A DNA stretch of 64,000 nt from Candidatus Altimarinota bacterium. GTDB lineage: Bacteria > Patescibacteriota > Gracilibacteria > BD1-5 > UBA2023. Below, piece after piece: positions 1-10,079 of the stretch (its first letter is position 1; each line of letters begins with the position of its first letter). A program made the position numbers and the translations under genes. The DNA is taken from assembly GCA_024709505.1 (NCBI GenBank), contig JANJWP010000014.1:62001-126000 (forward strand), in the 5' to 3' direction. A model generated the notes under the pieces. It had not been told where the DNA came from, searched no databases, and saw only the letters and a program-made list of their open reading frames with translations.

Positions 1-44
1 TCAACGTGCTCATCGCCATGGAGCTCGAAGGCAATGCCGGGTAA
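1..44 (+). CDS. sufB: SufB C-terminal end (partial, truncated by window start)
   Basis: Frame 3 reads NVLIAMELEGNAG* (TAA 42-44), resembling the SufB C-terminus; followed by sufD and sufS. Confidence 0.6.
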   Translation, partial: NVLIAMELEGNAG

Positions 45-124
45 TCCGGAACCACCGATCTGAAAAATATTCGGCCGGCTTCAGGAATCGGCAATTCGCC
101 CCTGGCCGTCGTAACTTCAACGAT

Positions 125-844
125 ATGAAAACCGTAAAGCCCCGCATTCTCGATCTTCGAACCGCAAAATTCCCGTCAGATGGACCCGCCGTTACGGTAG
201 GGGAGGGCGAGACGCTCGTCGTCATTGCCGTTCCTTCTCCGAAATCTTCGTCCATTTACCGGTTCCGTTTGGAATCCCGGTCGAAAATTTTCGTAAGAAG
301 CCTTGTCTTTCCCTGAGCCTCGGCCGATTTTCAGATTTTTTTGGAAGGGGATTCTTCCGAAGCGGACATTCGTTCCGTCGCTATTTCCGATGCGCTTTCG
401 CCGACTTCCTACGCCTCGAAAACGGTTTCTTCGGCATCGGGAACCCGCGCGGTTTCAAACGTGGCGGCATTCGCTCTTTCGGGTGCCGAGCTGTCGGTTT
501 CGACTTCGGCCGAAATCGGTCCGGGCGTCGCTTCGGCATATGCCGAAGCCGTCCAGTCGAACGTGCTTTTCGGAAGTGCGGCGAAAGTTCGTGGGATTCC
601 CGAATTGAAGATCGCTTCCGACGACGTCAAAGCCCGGCACGCCTGTTCGGTGGAACGTTTTTCCGAAGACCGGCTTTTTTACCTTCGTTCCCGCGGATTG
701 TCCGCGCCGGAGGCCGTGGCTTCCTTGGTGTCGGCGAAAATTTCCGAAACTTTCTCCGGACTTCCCGACGGACTTCTTTCGTTCTCGGAAAATCTTTGCC
801 AAAGCGCGATTTCGAATATCGTATCTCAAACCGTAACCGCCTAA
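125..844 (+). CDS. sufD: SufD/SufB-type Fe-S cluster assembly protein (one TGA=Gly at 314)
   Basis: 125..316 and 341..844 are one frame joined across TGA (..LVFP[G]ASADFQIF..); contains PELKIASDDVKARHACSVERFSEDRLFYLRSRGLSAPEA typical of SufB/D. Confidence 0.85.
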
Positions 845-848
845 GCGC

Positions 849-2096
849 ATGCGACATCCGACGAACCCCTTGAAAAAGGACTTCCCCATCTTCCGCAACC
901 ACCCGGGATTGGCTTATCTTGACAATACCGCTTCGACGCAAAAGCCCGATGCCGTGATCGAAGGGGTGAAACGGTTCGTGGAATTTGATTACGCCAATAT
1001 CCATCGAGGCGCTTACGGGCTTTCGGAACGCTCGGAAATCCTCTACGAACGGTCGAAGGAAAAGGTCCGTGATCTCATTGGTGCGGCAACCTCGGCAGAA
1101 ATCGTCTACACCTACAATTCGACGTACGCGGCAAATATCCTCTCCCTTTCGCTCGCCCGTTCGGGGCGCTTGAAAAAGGGCGACCGGGTACTCGTTTCGA
1201 TTGCGGAACACCATGCCAACGTCGTTCCCTGGCTGGTTTTAAAAGAATGGTTCGGCGTCGAGGTCGATTATTTTGGAATGACTTCCGATTGTGAAATCGA
1301 TTTCGCCGATTTCGAATCAAAAATGACGCCCGACACGAAAGTCGTCGCTGTTACCGGAGCTTCCAACGTTACCGGAGCGGTTTTCGACGTCGTTTCCTTG
1401 GGAAAAAGGATTTCCGGAATGTGCGACCGGAACGGAGAAAAACCCCTCTTCGTCGTTGATGCGAGCCAATCGGTTCCGAATTATCGCGTTGACGTGAAGG
1501 AGATGCATGCCGACTTCCTCTTTTTTACGGCCCATAAGATGATGGCCGATACGGGCATGGGGGTACTGTATGGGCGAAAAGACCTTCTGAAAGTCCTCGA
1601 ACCGGCGCTTTCCGGAGGAGGCGCCATCAATTGGGTAAAAAAAGAAGCGTTCGCCCCCGCGGGATTGCCGTACCGTTTTGAGCCCGGAACCCCCAATATC
1701 ATCGGTGCGGTAAGCTTGCTTCATGCGTGCGAATACCTCGAATCAATTGGCGGATACGCCCGCATCGAAGAAGCCGAACGCCCCCTCATTTCGAGCGCGC
1801 TCGAACGTTTCGCGTCTTTGGGCGATTCCGTTCGGCTCGTCGGACCCATCGATCCGAATAAAAAAATCGGCATTTTTTCGTTCACCCTCAAGGGGGCCCA
1901 CGTTTCGGATTTGGCGGAACGTTTCGCCGACGCAAACGTCTGCGTCCGTGCCGGTTACCACTGTGCCGAACCGCTTGCGGCTGAACTCGGACTCGATGGA
2001 ACCGTGAGGATGAGCCTCTATTTTTACAACGACGAAAACGACCTCGACGCGTTTTTCCGCGTGCTTGAGGCGGTCATTTCCGAAACTTCCGAATAG
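849..2096 (+). CDS. sufS: Cysteine desulfurase SufS
   Basis: 415 aa; DFPIFRNHPGLAYLDNTASTQKPDAVIEG, HKMMADTGMGVLYG, C-terminal RAGYHCAEPLA active-site loop. Confidence 0.95.
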   Translation: MRHPTNPLKKDFPIFRNHPGLAYLDNTASTQKPDAVIEGVKRFVEFDYANIHRGAYGLSERSEILYERSKEKVRDLIGAATSAEIVYTYNSTYAANILSLSLARSGRLKKGDRVLVSIAEHHANVVPWLVLKEWFGVEVDYFGMTSDCEIDFADFESKMTPDTKVVAVTGASNVTGAVFDVVSLGKRISGMCDRNGEKPLFVVDASQSVPNYRVDVKEMHADFLFFTAHKMMADTGMGVLYGRKDLLKVLEPALSGGGAINWVKKEAFAPAGLPYRFEPGTPNIIGAVSLLHACEYLESIGGYARIEEAERPLISSALERFASLGDSVRLVGPIDPNKKIGIFSFTLKGAHVSDLAERFADANVCVRAGYHCAEPLAAELGLDGTVRMSLYFYNDENDLDAFFRVLEAVISETSE

Positions 2097-2099
2097 TCC

Positions 2100-2993
2100 A
2101 TGGGAATCGTTCTTGCTTTCTGTTCGGTTTTTTCCTATTCCGTCGCGAACCTGTTTGGGAAAAAGGCCGCGGCATCTTCCGATCTCGTCCCCGGATTCGT
2201 ATTCCAATACGGGCTCGTGACGGCGTTTTCGCTGTTCTTCGCGCTGCTTTCGGGACAATCGTTTTTTTTGCCGACCGTCGAACTTCTGGTTCTCGCGACG
2301 CTTTTGGGCGTATCGGGATATGCGGGCATTTACGCCTACCTCGCATCTTCCCGGCACATGCCTCTCGGAGTCTCGCTCGCGATAGCCTACGGATACGTCG
2401 TCGTCCTCTACTTTGCGAACGCGAAAATGTTCGCCTCCGAGGCCCTCTCATGGCCGAAGCTCGCCATTGCCGTATCGTTCTTCGTCTCAGTCGTCGCATT
2501 TCTCGTTCTCGAAAACCGCAAAGGCCGAAACGTTTTTCGTCACGTCTGGCTTCCGCTTTCATCGCTCGTCGCGTGGACGTTGTATTTTTGAACCGCCAAC
2601 TACGTCGTGAAAACCGGAATGGCTTCGCCGGTTTGGAGCTTGTTTCTTGCTGAGGGGGCCATATTTCTCGCGGCGGTTTCCGCGCTCTTGGCGCGGACTT
2701 CCTTGAGGATGCTCCGCGGAGCCCGATGGAAGTCCGAAACGTTTGGGGTTTCGAATCCGGCATCGTTTTCCAACGGGGTGTCGATGGCCGTGTTCCTCGC
2801 CCTTGGAACGGGATTCCTCCTCGTTTCATATTCGCTCATCCCCGCGAATCTCGCCAATACGATCGGACTCTTCACGACCGTTCTTACGGCGGTTCTTTCG
2901 GCGTGGACGTTCCGGGAAAGGCTCTCTTTTGCCGAACGTTCGCTCGTTGGCGTTTCGACCGCCCTCCTTTGCCTATTCCTTTTGGTTTCCTAG
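2100..2993 (+). CDS. EamA/DMT-family membrane transporter (one TGA=Gly at 2589)
   Basis: 2100..2591 and 2607..2993 join across TGA (WTLYF[G]TANYVVKTG); about 10 hydrophobic segments with EamA-like halves; ends TAG. Confidence 0.8.
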
Positions 2994-2994
2994 C

Positions 2995-3396
2995 ATGTCG
3001 CAAGACGCGATGTTTCTCGAATATGCGAAAAATCCCCCGAACAAGGGGATTATCGAGAACGCCACGGTTTCCCATTTCGAAGAAAACCGAACCTGCGGCG
3101 ACGCGCTTGAGGTATATCTCCTCATCGAAGACGGACGGATCAAGGACTTTTCTTTTGAAGGAAAAACCTCCATCGTAACGACGGCTTGCGCGTCGATGTT
3201 CGGCGAGGCGATTTTAAGCGAAACGGCGGACCGCATTCTTTCCATGAACATCTCCGACATGGTGGAAATCGCCGGCCCGGTTTCGCCAAGAAGGAAGGCC
3301 GCGTCGGTTTTAGGGTTGCTCGCTACGAGAAACGCCCTCCACAAATGGAAGGGCGACGGAGTGACGGATGATTTTTCGGACGTACTCGTTTCGTAA
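2995..3396 (+). CDS. SufU/NifU-like Fe-S scaffold protein lacking the third canonical Cys
   Basis: RTCGDALEVYL...TTACASMFGEAI...SPRRKAASVLGLLATRNAL; adjacent to suf genes. Confidence 0.8.
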   Translation: MSQDAMFLEYAKNPPNKGIIENATVSHFEENRTCGDALEVYLLIEDGRIKDFSFEGKTSIVTTACASMFGEAILSETADRILSMNISDMVEIAGPVSPRRKAASVLGLLATRNALHKWKGDGVTDDFSDVLVS

Positions 3397-3481
3397 TAAA
3401 AACCAGGGAACGGCGTAAAGGAGGAAAGCCGTTCCACTGGCTCGTGAGTAATATACTCAAAAAACTCGTTTTGTAAAGTTT

Positions 3482-4429
3482 TTATCCAACGATCCGATCG
3501 TGGTCGTGCGCCCCCTCTTCTTCGCGGGAGTCTTGCGAGGAGGTTCCCAAAGATGCCCGGTTGTCTTTCCATGCCCTATACCAAAGCGCCTCGACAAAGA
3601 TTTCGAGAACGCTGTTCAAGTGCGAAACGAATCCGAGAAAAAACAGTACCATGACGCTGATGAGGCCAATGGCGATTATTTTTACGAACGCGACGGTAAC
3701 GTAGGTGAGGACGGCCGAAATGGCGAGCGGAAACACGATGAAAGCGATGACGGTAAGAATCGTCCGAACGTAGACGAGAAGCAACGTGAAATAGAGGCGG
3801 AACGTCACTTCCAGGTTGTCGAGCGCCATTCGAACCGATTTTCCCATCGCGGAAAACGCCTTGTCGCCTTCGAAGACGATGAAAAACCGGGTATAGGCGA
3901 AGAGGATGTTGATAAAAAACGAGAACGCGAGATACGTCGCCGCTACCGCGCTCGTGACGACGGCATACTCTTTTCCAAAGAATCTGAGAAGGAACAGGTA
4001 GAAGGTAATGATCGAGAGAAGCTTGAACGGGGAGAGGAGGTTGTTGGCCTCGAAAATCGGCAGAAAATTTTTCAGTCCGGCACTGAGGGCCCGTCCGAAA
4101 GGCCGGTCCCAGCCTTCTCCCGAATCCTTGTGCGAAATGAGATAGATGAGCCCTCCTTCCGCAATGGGCGTCACGATGAGATACAGCACGAAGAACGCTC
4201 CAATGACGACGAGCGTTTCGATGAAATACGAAGAATGGGCGAATTCGATGACGTAGCTGAAAAATTGGTCCTTCATCTTAAAGAGGTAGACGTAACTCCA
4301 GGCGACCTGATACAGGATGATGAACGACAAATACGCCGTCGCGAGAAGCGATGGCAGGAAGTTGAATTTCTTAATGGTTACCGACTCGCTCGAGAGCTTC
4401 CAGGCCGGCATGACGATTTCTTCGCGCAT
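3482..4429 (-). CDS. Polytopic membrane protein, unknown function
   Basis: 315 aa ORF with multiple hydrophobic segments; intact without TGA. Confidence 0.75.
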   Translation of the reverse strand: MREEIVMPAWKLSSESVTIKKFNFLPSLLATAYLSFIILYQVAWSYVYLFKMKDQFFSYVIEFAHSSYFIETLVVIGAFFVLYLIVTPIAEGGLIYLISHKDSGEGWDRPFGRALSAGLKNFLPIFEANNLLSPFKLLSIITFYLFLLRFFGKEYAVVTSAVAATYLAFSFFINILFAYTRFFIVFEGDKAFSAMGKSVRMALDNLEVTFRLYFTLLLVYVRTILTVIAFIVFPLAISAVLTYVTVAFVKIIAIGLISVMVLFFLGFVSHLNSVLEIFVEALWYRAWKDNRASLGTSSQDSREEEGAHDHDRIVG

Positions 4430-4438
4430 GGAAACGGA

Positions 4439-6592
4439 TTATTTTTCGGTCCCGAACAACGTGGACGAAAGCCACTCGAATCCTGACGAGAAGCTTTTCG
4501 TCTTGAAATTCGCGAGCCGGCTTTCTTTGACGTAGGTGGATTCGAGCATGTCGAAGAGGTAGGGGCTTGCCGGAATGGTATCGACGATTTTGGCGTTTTT
4601 TACCGCCCGATCGATCGAATACGGAACCACCGGACGCGAAAGGGTCAGGACGATCGCTTCCCGTTTCAGTATTGCGAGGATCCGTTCGCGAACCGATTTC
4701 AGCCCCTCCTCGTTCAAGTCCTTCGATTTCAGTTCTTCCAGGAGTGCGTCGAGGCCGGGGTTCTTCACCTTGGTAAAGTTGAATCCCGTTTGCGCTTGGC
4801 CGGAATGGAAAAACGGAAAGACGTTGTAGCCCATGAGTCCGAGATTGACCCCGGTCAAAAGAAGGTCATATTCCTTTTTTCCGTCCCGAATGACGTTCGC
4901 CTGAAAGGCTTCGGGCGTGACGATTTCGCTCTCTACCGTTATTCCCACGGACGAGAGGGCTTTTTCGATGGCTTCGGCCATCGGGGGGATGGCGGGGGAA
5001 AGTTCCACGGAGGCGAGTTTCACCGTAAGCGGCTTGCCGTCTTTAGCATAGTATTTGTCGGACGAAAGGCCTTCGAAAGGCTCCCGCGCCTTTTTCAACG
5101 CGACCTCCAAGGTCGCACCCGAATTGGCGGTACTTTCGCGGGCCAGACGTTCGCCTTCGGCGATTTCTTTCCTCCGGGCTTCCCGCGCTTCGGCATCCTT
5201 GACGTATTCGATTACGAGCGATTCCTGGACGGCCTTTTTTCCATCGGCCCCTTTAAAGGAGAGAACGTAGACATTTCGACCCTCCTTCATCGTGCCGATC
5301 GAAATTTTCGCCCGGTAATAGAATTTGCCGGACCCCGGAACGAATCCCTTCAATTCGTAATCGTCAACGTAAACGGCAGTCACTCCCTCGGGACCGGATC
5401 CGGAGATGAGGATGTCGTCGCTCTCGCCACCGACATAGGTTTTTTTATTCGTCGGCGATGCGAAAAACCGGTTTTCAGCGGTTTGCGCCGTTTTTCCGGC
5501 AAGCGATTCTTTTGCGGCGGCTTCGGCGGCGGCGATGAGCGCGGATTTTTTTTGGTATCCCAGCTTCGAGAGGAGTTCTTCGTAATTTTTATTGTCGGGC
5601 TCCGGAATGATGGAATCTTCCGTAAAAAACGGGTTGGATACGGGTTTTCCGGTATTGGGAACGTTTTGCATGACCTTCGCGTTTCCAATGACCGAAAGAA
5701 CGTACCGGCGGAGTTCGTCGGGCATTTTTCCGGCATTCGCGAAAATTCCGACGAATTCGGGAAGAAGGAGATTGAGCGTCGCGAATCGCGGCGAATTCAC
5801 GCTCGGGAGGTTGCGGTTGGGGTAGATGAGGTTGAGCGAATCCTTTGCCGCAACGAGCGAGTCGGCATCGGGAAAAAACCGGAACGCGAACTTGGAAACC
5901 AGATGTCCGGAAGGGGAATGGGGATTTGATACCACCGTGATTTTTTCGCTCGTATTTCCGGTTTCGGGCGTCGCGTTTTCTAAAACGAACGGACCGGAAT
6001 AGACCGCGTCCGACGCCATCGAAAAATTCCCCGAACGAATCTTTTCGGCCATCCGGGCACTGACGACGGGCATGGTGAAAACGTCGAGAAGATCGACGTT
6101 GGCGCTCGAAGTCCTGAACACGATGGCATTTCCTTCGTCGCTCACGGTGGTTTTTGCCAGCGCGGATTGCAGTACCTTGTTCGTCGCCGTCTCCGAAAAA
6201 AGCGCGTAGGTCGCAAGAACGTCGTCCTTCGTAATCGGCGTTCCATCGCTCCAGAGGGCTCCGGATTTGAAGAAGCAGCGGATTTCCGCGAAGTTTTTTC
6301 CCAAATCGCAGTTCGCCAAATCCCCTTGCATGGTGCGGGTATCGAGGTCGTAACGGAGGAGTGAGCGGTAGAGGAACCGGAGGATAAAGTCTTCGGCAGG
6401 TTCTTTTCGGAAAAACGCCGGACTGATGGCCGGAGCCGAACCGACGAAGCCGACGGATATGGCGCCTCCTTTTTCGGGAACGGACTTCGAATCGGAATAC
6501 AGATAGGCGACGACGAGGTGCAATCCCGACGCGACGACGAAGAACGCCGAGAGGATGGCGAGGTATTTGCGGACGCTTTTGAAGGCCGACAT
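4439..6592 (-). CDS. ABC-type peptide/substrate-binding protein (SBP_bac_5-like)
   Basis: 717 aa; N-terminal TM/signal, FLYRSLLRYD...GALWSDGTPITKDDVLATYALF..., C-terminal KNAKIVDTIPASPYLFDM. Confidence 0.8.
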   Translation of the reverse strand: MSAFKSVRKYLAILSAFFVVASGLHLVVAYLYSDSKSVPEKGGAISVGFVGSAPAISPAFFRKEPAEDFILRFLYRSLLRYDLDTRTMQGDLANCDLGKNFAEIRCFFKSGALWSDGTPITKDDVLATYALFSETATNKVLQSALAKTTVSDEGNAIVFRTSSANVDLLDVFTMPVVSARMAEKIRSGNFSMASDAVYSGPFVLENATPETGNTSEKITVVSNPHSPSGHLVSKFAFRFFPDADSLVAAKDSLNLIYPNRNLPSVNSPRFATLNLLLPEFVGIFANAGKMPDELRRYVLSVIGNAKVMQNVPNTGKPVSNPFFTEDSIIPEPDNKNYEELLSKLGYQKKSALIAAAEAAAKESLAGKTAQTAENRFFASPTNKKTYVGGESDDILISGSGPEGVTAVYVDDYELKGFVPGSGKFYYRAKISIGTMKEGRNVYVLSFKGADGKKAVQESLVIEYVKDAEAREARRKEIAEGERLARESTANSGATLEVALKKAREPFEGLSSDKYYAKDGKPLTVKLASVELSPAIPPMAEAIEKALSSVGITVESEIVTPEAFQANVIRDGKKEYDLLLTGVNLGLMGYNVFPFFHSGQAQTGFNFTKVKNPGLDALLEELKSKDLNEEGLKSVRERILAILKREAIVLTLSRPVVPYSIDRAVKNAKIVDTIPASPYLFDMLESTYVKESRLANFKTKSFSSGFEWLSSTLFGTEK

Positions 6593-6631
6593 ATCTGAAA
6601 AAAGAAGGGCGCTTTGGAGCGCCCGGGGTAT

Positions 6632-6850
6632 TTATCCGAGGAAGAAGTGCGCTACCGACAGGACCGTGAAGGCCACTGCGAGAACGATCGTGGCGGTATG
6701 GAGGGTTTTTTCCGCCCCGCGCTTTTCGAATTTTCCGAAGTCTCCGGTTCCGGGGGCGATGGAGAGTCAGGTTCCTTTCGATTGGACGACGACGATGGCG
6801 CAAAGAAGGATGCTCGTGACGAGAAGGCCGTATTGGATGAGGGTTTCCAT
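6632..6850 (-). CDS. secG: SecG preprotein translocase subunit (one TGA=Gly)
   Basis: Not in the ORF track: METLIQYGLLVTSILLCAIVVVQSKGT[G]LSIAPGTGDFGKFEKRGAEKTLHTATIVLAVAFTVLSVAHFFLG*, 72 aa with SecG pattern. Confidence 0.85.
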
Positions 6851-6870
6851 GGTAGGGTTGGATGTGGCGG

Positions 6871-7233
6871 TTATTTCTTGAAGAAAACGCCGTAGATTGT
6901 ATTGAATACGGTGAAGATGACAACCGCAATTGCGAAATTGACGAATCCTCCGGTAGAGAATTCGATTCCGGAAACGTTGAGCGCCGCGATAATTTTTTCG
7001 AGAAGGGCGAGGATGATTCCGTTAATGACGAGAATGAATAGCCCGAAGGTCATGATGACGAACGGAAAGCCGAAGATTTTGAGCACGGGACGGACGAACG
7101 CGTTCAAAAGCCCGAGCACGACGCCTCAGACCAAATAAAGTTTCCATCCCCCCACGGCGACGACTTCGGGGACGAAATAGGCGATGAGAAAGAGGATGAG
7201 CGCGTTCGCCGCAATGGAAAAAAACAGTTTCAT
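6871..7233 (-). CDS. Four-TM phage-holin-like (PF04020/YvlD) membrane protein (one TGA=Gly)
   Basis: MKLFFSIAANALILFLIAYFVPEVVAVGGWKLYLV[G]GVVLGLLNAFVRPVLKIFGFPF...; LGLLNAFVRPVL typical of PF04020. Confidence 0.8.
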
Positions 7234-7355
7234 ACGCGAATGATAAGGGGTGGGGGGCGGACTTCCGCTTCGATTTTATCCAGATTTTCGGAAAACGGTA
7301 TTTCAGAAATTCCGCATTTTGCTTATACTTTGCCCGGTATATCCCGGAAATCCGC

Positions 7356-7877
7356 ATGGTACTTTCAAAAAAAGCGTTCGCATTCGCCGTTCTATGGGGA
7401 TTCGCCATTTCTCCGACATGGTCTTTCGGAGCCGAAGGGGACGCTGATTTCGTCGGCCCTCCCGCTCCTTCTTGAGTTGAAAGCAGTCCTGATTTCGTCG
7501 GCCCTCCCGCTCCCGAAAAATCTTCGGGAACTTCCCCGAACGATGCGGTTTCCCCCGGCGGAAACCGCATCGATTCCACCGGGTTTTCCTTCGATCCTAA
7601 AACCATCAGCCCCTCAAGCTTCCGCTATGACCGCTGATCGAGAGGGAATCTCCAGATGATGTTCGAACACGTCTCGAACCTCCTCCTCATTGCCATAGCG
7701 ACGCTCGCGGCGCTCCTCATCGCGGTGGCGGGACTCAGAATGGCCTTTTCCTCGGTCAATCCCGACGAAGCCGCAAAAGGCAAGACCATGCTGAAATTCA
7801 ACCTCATGGCCCTGGCGGTCGCCCTTCTTTCCTATGCTATCGTAAACGTCGTATCATGGATCATCAGCGCAAACTAA
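7356..7877 (+). CDS. VirB2/TrbC-like T4SS pilin-type protein with extended N-terminus (two TGA=Gly)
   Basis: Frame 0 from ATG 7356 through TGAs to 7877; signal peptide, FVGPPAP repeat, two-TM C-terminus LLLIAIATLAALLIAVAGLRMAFSSVNPDEAAKGKTMLKFNLMALAVALLSYAIVNVV. Confidence 0.75.
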
Positions 7878-8239
7878 AGCGAATCCTTTCCTGCGTTCGG
7901 CTCGGAACCCTCCTTTCGGTCGCGTTTTTCGTCGGCTTCGTCGCCGTCTCGATGGTGTTTGCCGACGACGCCCTTCCCAAGCCGCAAATCGGTGGATTGC
8001 CCTTTTCGGGAAAAACCGCCGCGGGAAGCATATCCGCCCTTGCCAAGCAGATGGTCATGTACACGGGGGTCATCGGCGTCATCGCGCTGACTTGGGGCGG
8101 ATTCCTTTTCATCACCGCCTTCGGAGAGGATGAAAAAGTGAAAAAAGGAAAGAACGTCGTAACCTACGCACTCCTTTGAGTCGTCCTGTCCATCGCCGCC
8201 TACGCCATCATCGACATCGTCAACCGCCTGACCGTCTAG
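7856..8239 (+). CDS. VirB2-like T4SS pilin-type protein (one TGA=Gly at 8177)
   Basis: ...MYTGVIGVIALTWGGFLFITAFGEDEKVKKGKNVVTYALL[G]VVLSIAAYAIIDIVNRLTV*; overlaps the upstream gene. Confidence 0.75.
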
Positions 8240-8244
8240 CCGTC

Positions 8245-8601
8245 ATGAAACACCTCCTTTTTTCCTTCGTCGTTCTTTCGGGGCTCGTCCAATCCCGCGT
8301 TTTTGCCGCGAGTCGCGAAGCCATGCTCGTGGAAGGCGGGCTCGCCTCGGCGAATTCCTCGACCGACGTCACCTTCGTGGGGAACGTTCTCCCTTCGTTG
8401 CAGAACCTCCTGTTTTCAATCATGGCCGTCGTAACGGTCGGCGTGTTCGTGTATCTCGGATTCAAACTCGTTTCCGCCCGCGGAAACGAGGAAGAATTCA
8501 AGAAAGCGTGGATCGCCCTCACGTATGCGGTAGTCGGCTTGGCCCTTATTCCGGCATCCTACGCCATCATCCGGATCGTTACCGGGTTCAATATCACGTA
8601 G
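8245..8601 (+). CDS. VirB2-like T4SS pilin-type protein
   Basis: Signal peptide MKHLLFSFVVLSGLVQSRVFA plus two TMs: VTVGVFVYLGFKLVSARGNEEEFKKAWIALTYAVVGLALIPASYAIIRIV. Confidence 0.75.
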   Translation: MKHLLFSFVVLSGLVQSRVFAASREAMLVEGGLASANSSTDVTFVGNVLPSLQNLLFSIMAVVTVGVFVYLGFKLVSARGNEEEFKKAWIALTYAVVGLALIPASYAIIRIVTGFNIT

Positions 8602-8612
8602 CGGTTCGTTCC

Positions 8613-9062
8613 ATGAATTTTTCTCGAAATCTCGCTAAATTTACGGTTTTCCTCTTTGCTCTCCCCGTCTTTGCGGTTCCGGCGGCGATTTCCTTTCCGT
8701 CGGAAGTTTCGGCCGCGAGCTGTTGGGAAGAGGGAAAGGATATTTCGGAGTGTTTCTGAGGCCATACGTCCGGGATTCCGAAACCGCAAGGCGCCATTTC
8801 CATCGGCGATGGAACCATCGAAAACGGGGCGAAAGGGAAAATCGTGGCGATTGCCAACCGGGTCATCACCCTTGCGGCCGTGGTAGCCATCGCAGGCATC
8901 GTGTTCGCCGGATTCCACATGGTTTCGGCTTTTGGCGACGACGAGAAATTGAAGCAAGGAAAAGAAGCGCTCAAATGGTCCGTCCTCGGTTTTGCCCTGG
9001 CCCTCTTGTCTTTTCCGCTCGTGAATGCGACGGTGAATTTCTTTTATTCCACCGGAAGGTAG
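8613..9062 (+). CDS. VirB2-like T4SS pilin-type protein (one TGA=Gly at 8757)
   Basis: ...CWEEGKDISECF[G]GHTSGIPKP...IVAIANRVITLAAVVAIAGIVFAGFHMVSAFGDDEKLKQGKEALKWSVLGFALALLSFPLVNA; same architecture as the three upstream genes. Confidence 0.75.
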
Positions 9063-9063
9063 C

Positions 9064-9987
9064 ATGCGAATCGGATTTCCGTCCGGGCTCCTTTCCCGAA
9101 TCCGAACTCCCGGAACCCAGAATGCGGTATTGTTTTTCGGAGCTTTCGCGCTCTTTTCCTTCATCGTCTCCTTTTTTCATGCCGCGTTCTTTTCTTCGCA
9201 AGGGACTTCGTTCGACAGTTCTTCGATAGACCACCGAGAAACTGCGTATCTTTCGGGCTCCAAGCGCATCTTCGAATTCGACGAGCTCGAGCCGAAAGAA
9301 AGCGCTCCTCCGGAATCACCCGTCGAAAACGCTCCCGAACCCGCCGTTCCCAAAAAAAAGGCGGCCCCTTCGAAGATCATGTTCGCGTTTCGCCCCGATG
9401 CGGTAAAGGTTGACGAAACGCTCGTCAATCTCCTTCGGGCCAATCTGAACGCCCGGGCCTTCCGCGAGAAGGTGACGCCCATTTCGGTCATCGTCGATTC
9501 CGAAAGGGTCCAACCGAGGGGGCAAGTTGCCGGAAACGAACTCATCATCGCCACTTCCATCGAAGGCGAATCGGAAAAAATCAAGGTTTTCGTGCACGAA
9601 CTTGGGCACGTGGTGGACATCCACTACCTCAAACCCGGCGTTTTCGGCGACGTTTCCGACGAATTCTATGCAATCTCGTGGGATTCCTACAAAGTGAAGA
9701 AGAAGGGCGCAAAACTCGCGGACTTCGTTTCGGGATACGCGCTTTCCAACAAATACGAAGATTTTGCCGAATCGTTTTCGTTTTTCGTGTTCCATAATTC
9801 CGAATTCTACGAACGCGCGAAAAAGAATGCGCCCCTTGCGAAGAAATACGAATTCTTTGCTAAAAAGATATTCGAGGAGGGGGAGTTCATAGGAACGAAT
9901 TTCAGTTCTTCGCCCTTAAAGTCCTATTTTTGGGACACGACGAAGGTCGCCATGGATTCGAAAAAATACTTGTTTTATATCCGGTAA
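9064..9987 (+). CDS. Membrane-anchored putative zinc metallopeptidase (HELGH)
   Basis: N-terminal TM, Pro-rich linker, KVFVHELGHVVDIHYL...NKYEDFAESFSFFV. Confidence 0.75.
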   Translation: MRIGFPSGLLSRIRTPGTQNAVLFFGAFALFSFIVSFFHAAFFSSQGTSFDSSSIDHRETAYLSGSKRIFEFDELEPKESAPPESPVENAPEPAVPKKKAAPSKIMFAFRPDAVKVDETLVNLLRANLNARAFREKVTPISVIVDSERVQPRGQVAGNELIIATSIEGESEKIKVFVHELGHVVDIHYLKPGVFGDVSDEFYAISWDSYKVKKKGAKLADFVSGYALSNKYEDFAESFSFFVFHNSEFYERAKKNAPLAKKYEFFAKKIFEEGEFIGTNFSSSPLKSYFWDTTKVAMDSKKYLFYIR

Positions 9988-10079
9988 CGGATAGAATCCC
10001 CTCTTCCTTCATTTCTCCCAAAAGCGCTCGATCCCGCCCCTTTTCTTTCGTAGGGGAGGCTCTTCCGCCCCGATTTCTT

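Noticed and set aside
5589-6929. 446-aa Arg-rich minus-frame ORF overlapping the substrate-binding protein
   Set aside because: Out-of-frame shadow of the 4439..6592 gene on the same strand, overlapping secG as well; Arg/Pro-rich composition typical of an off-frame read.
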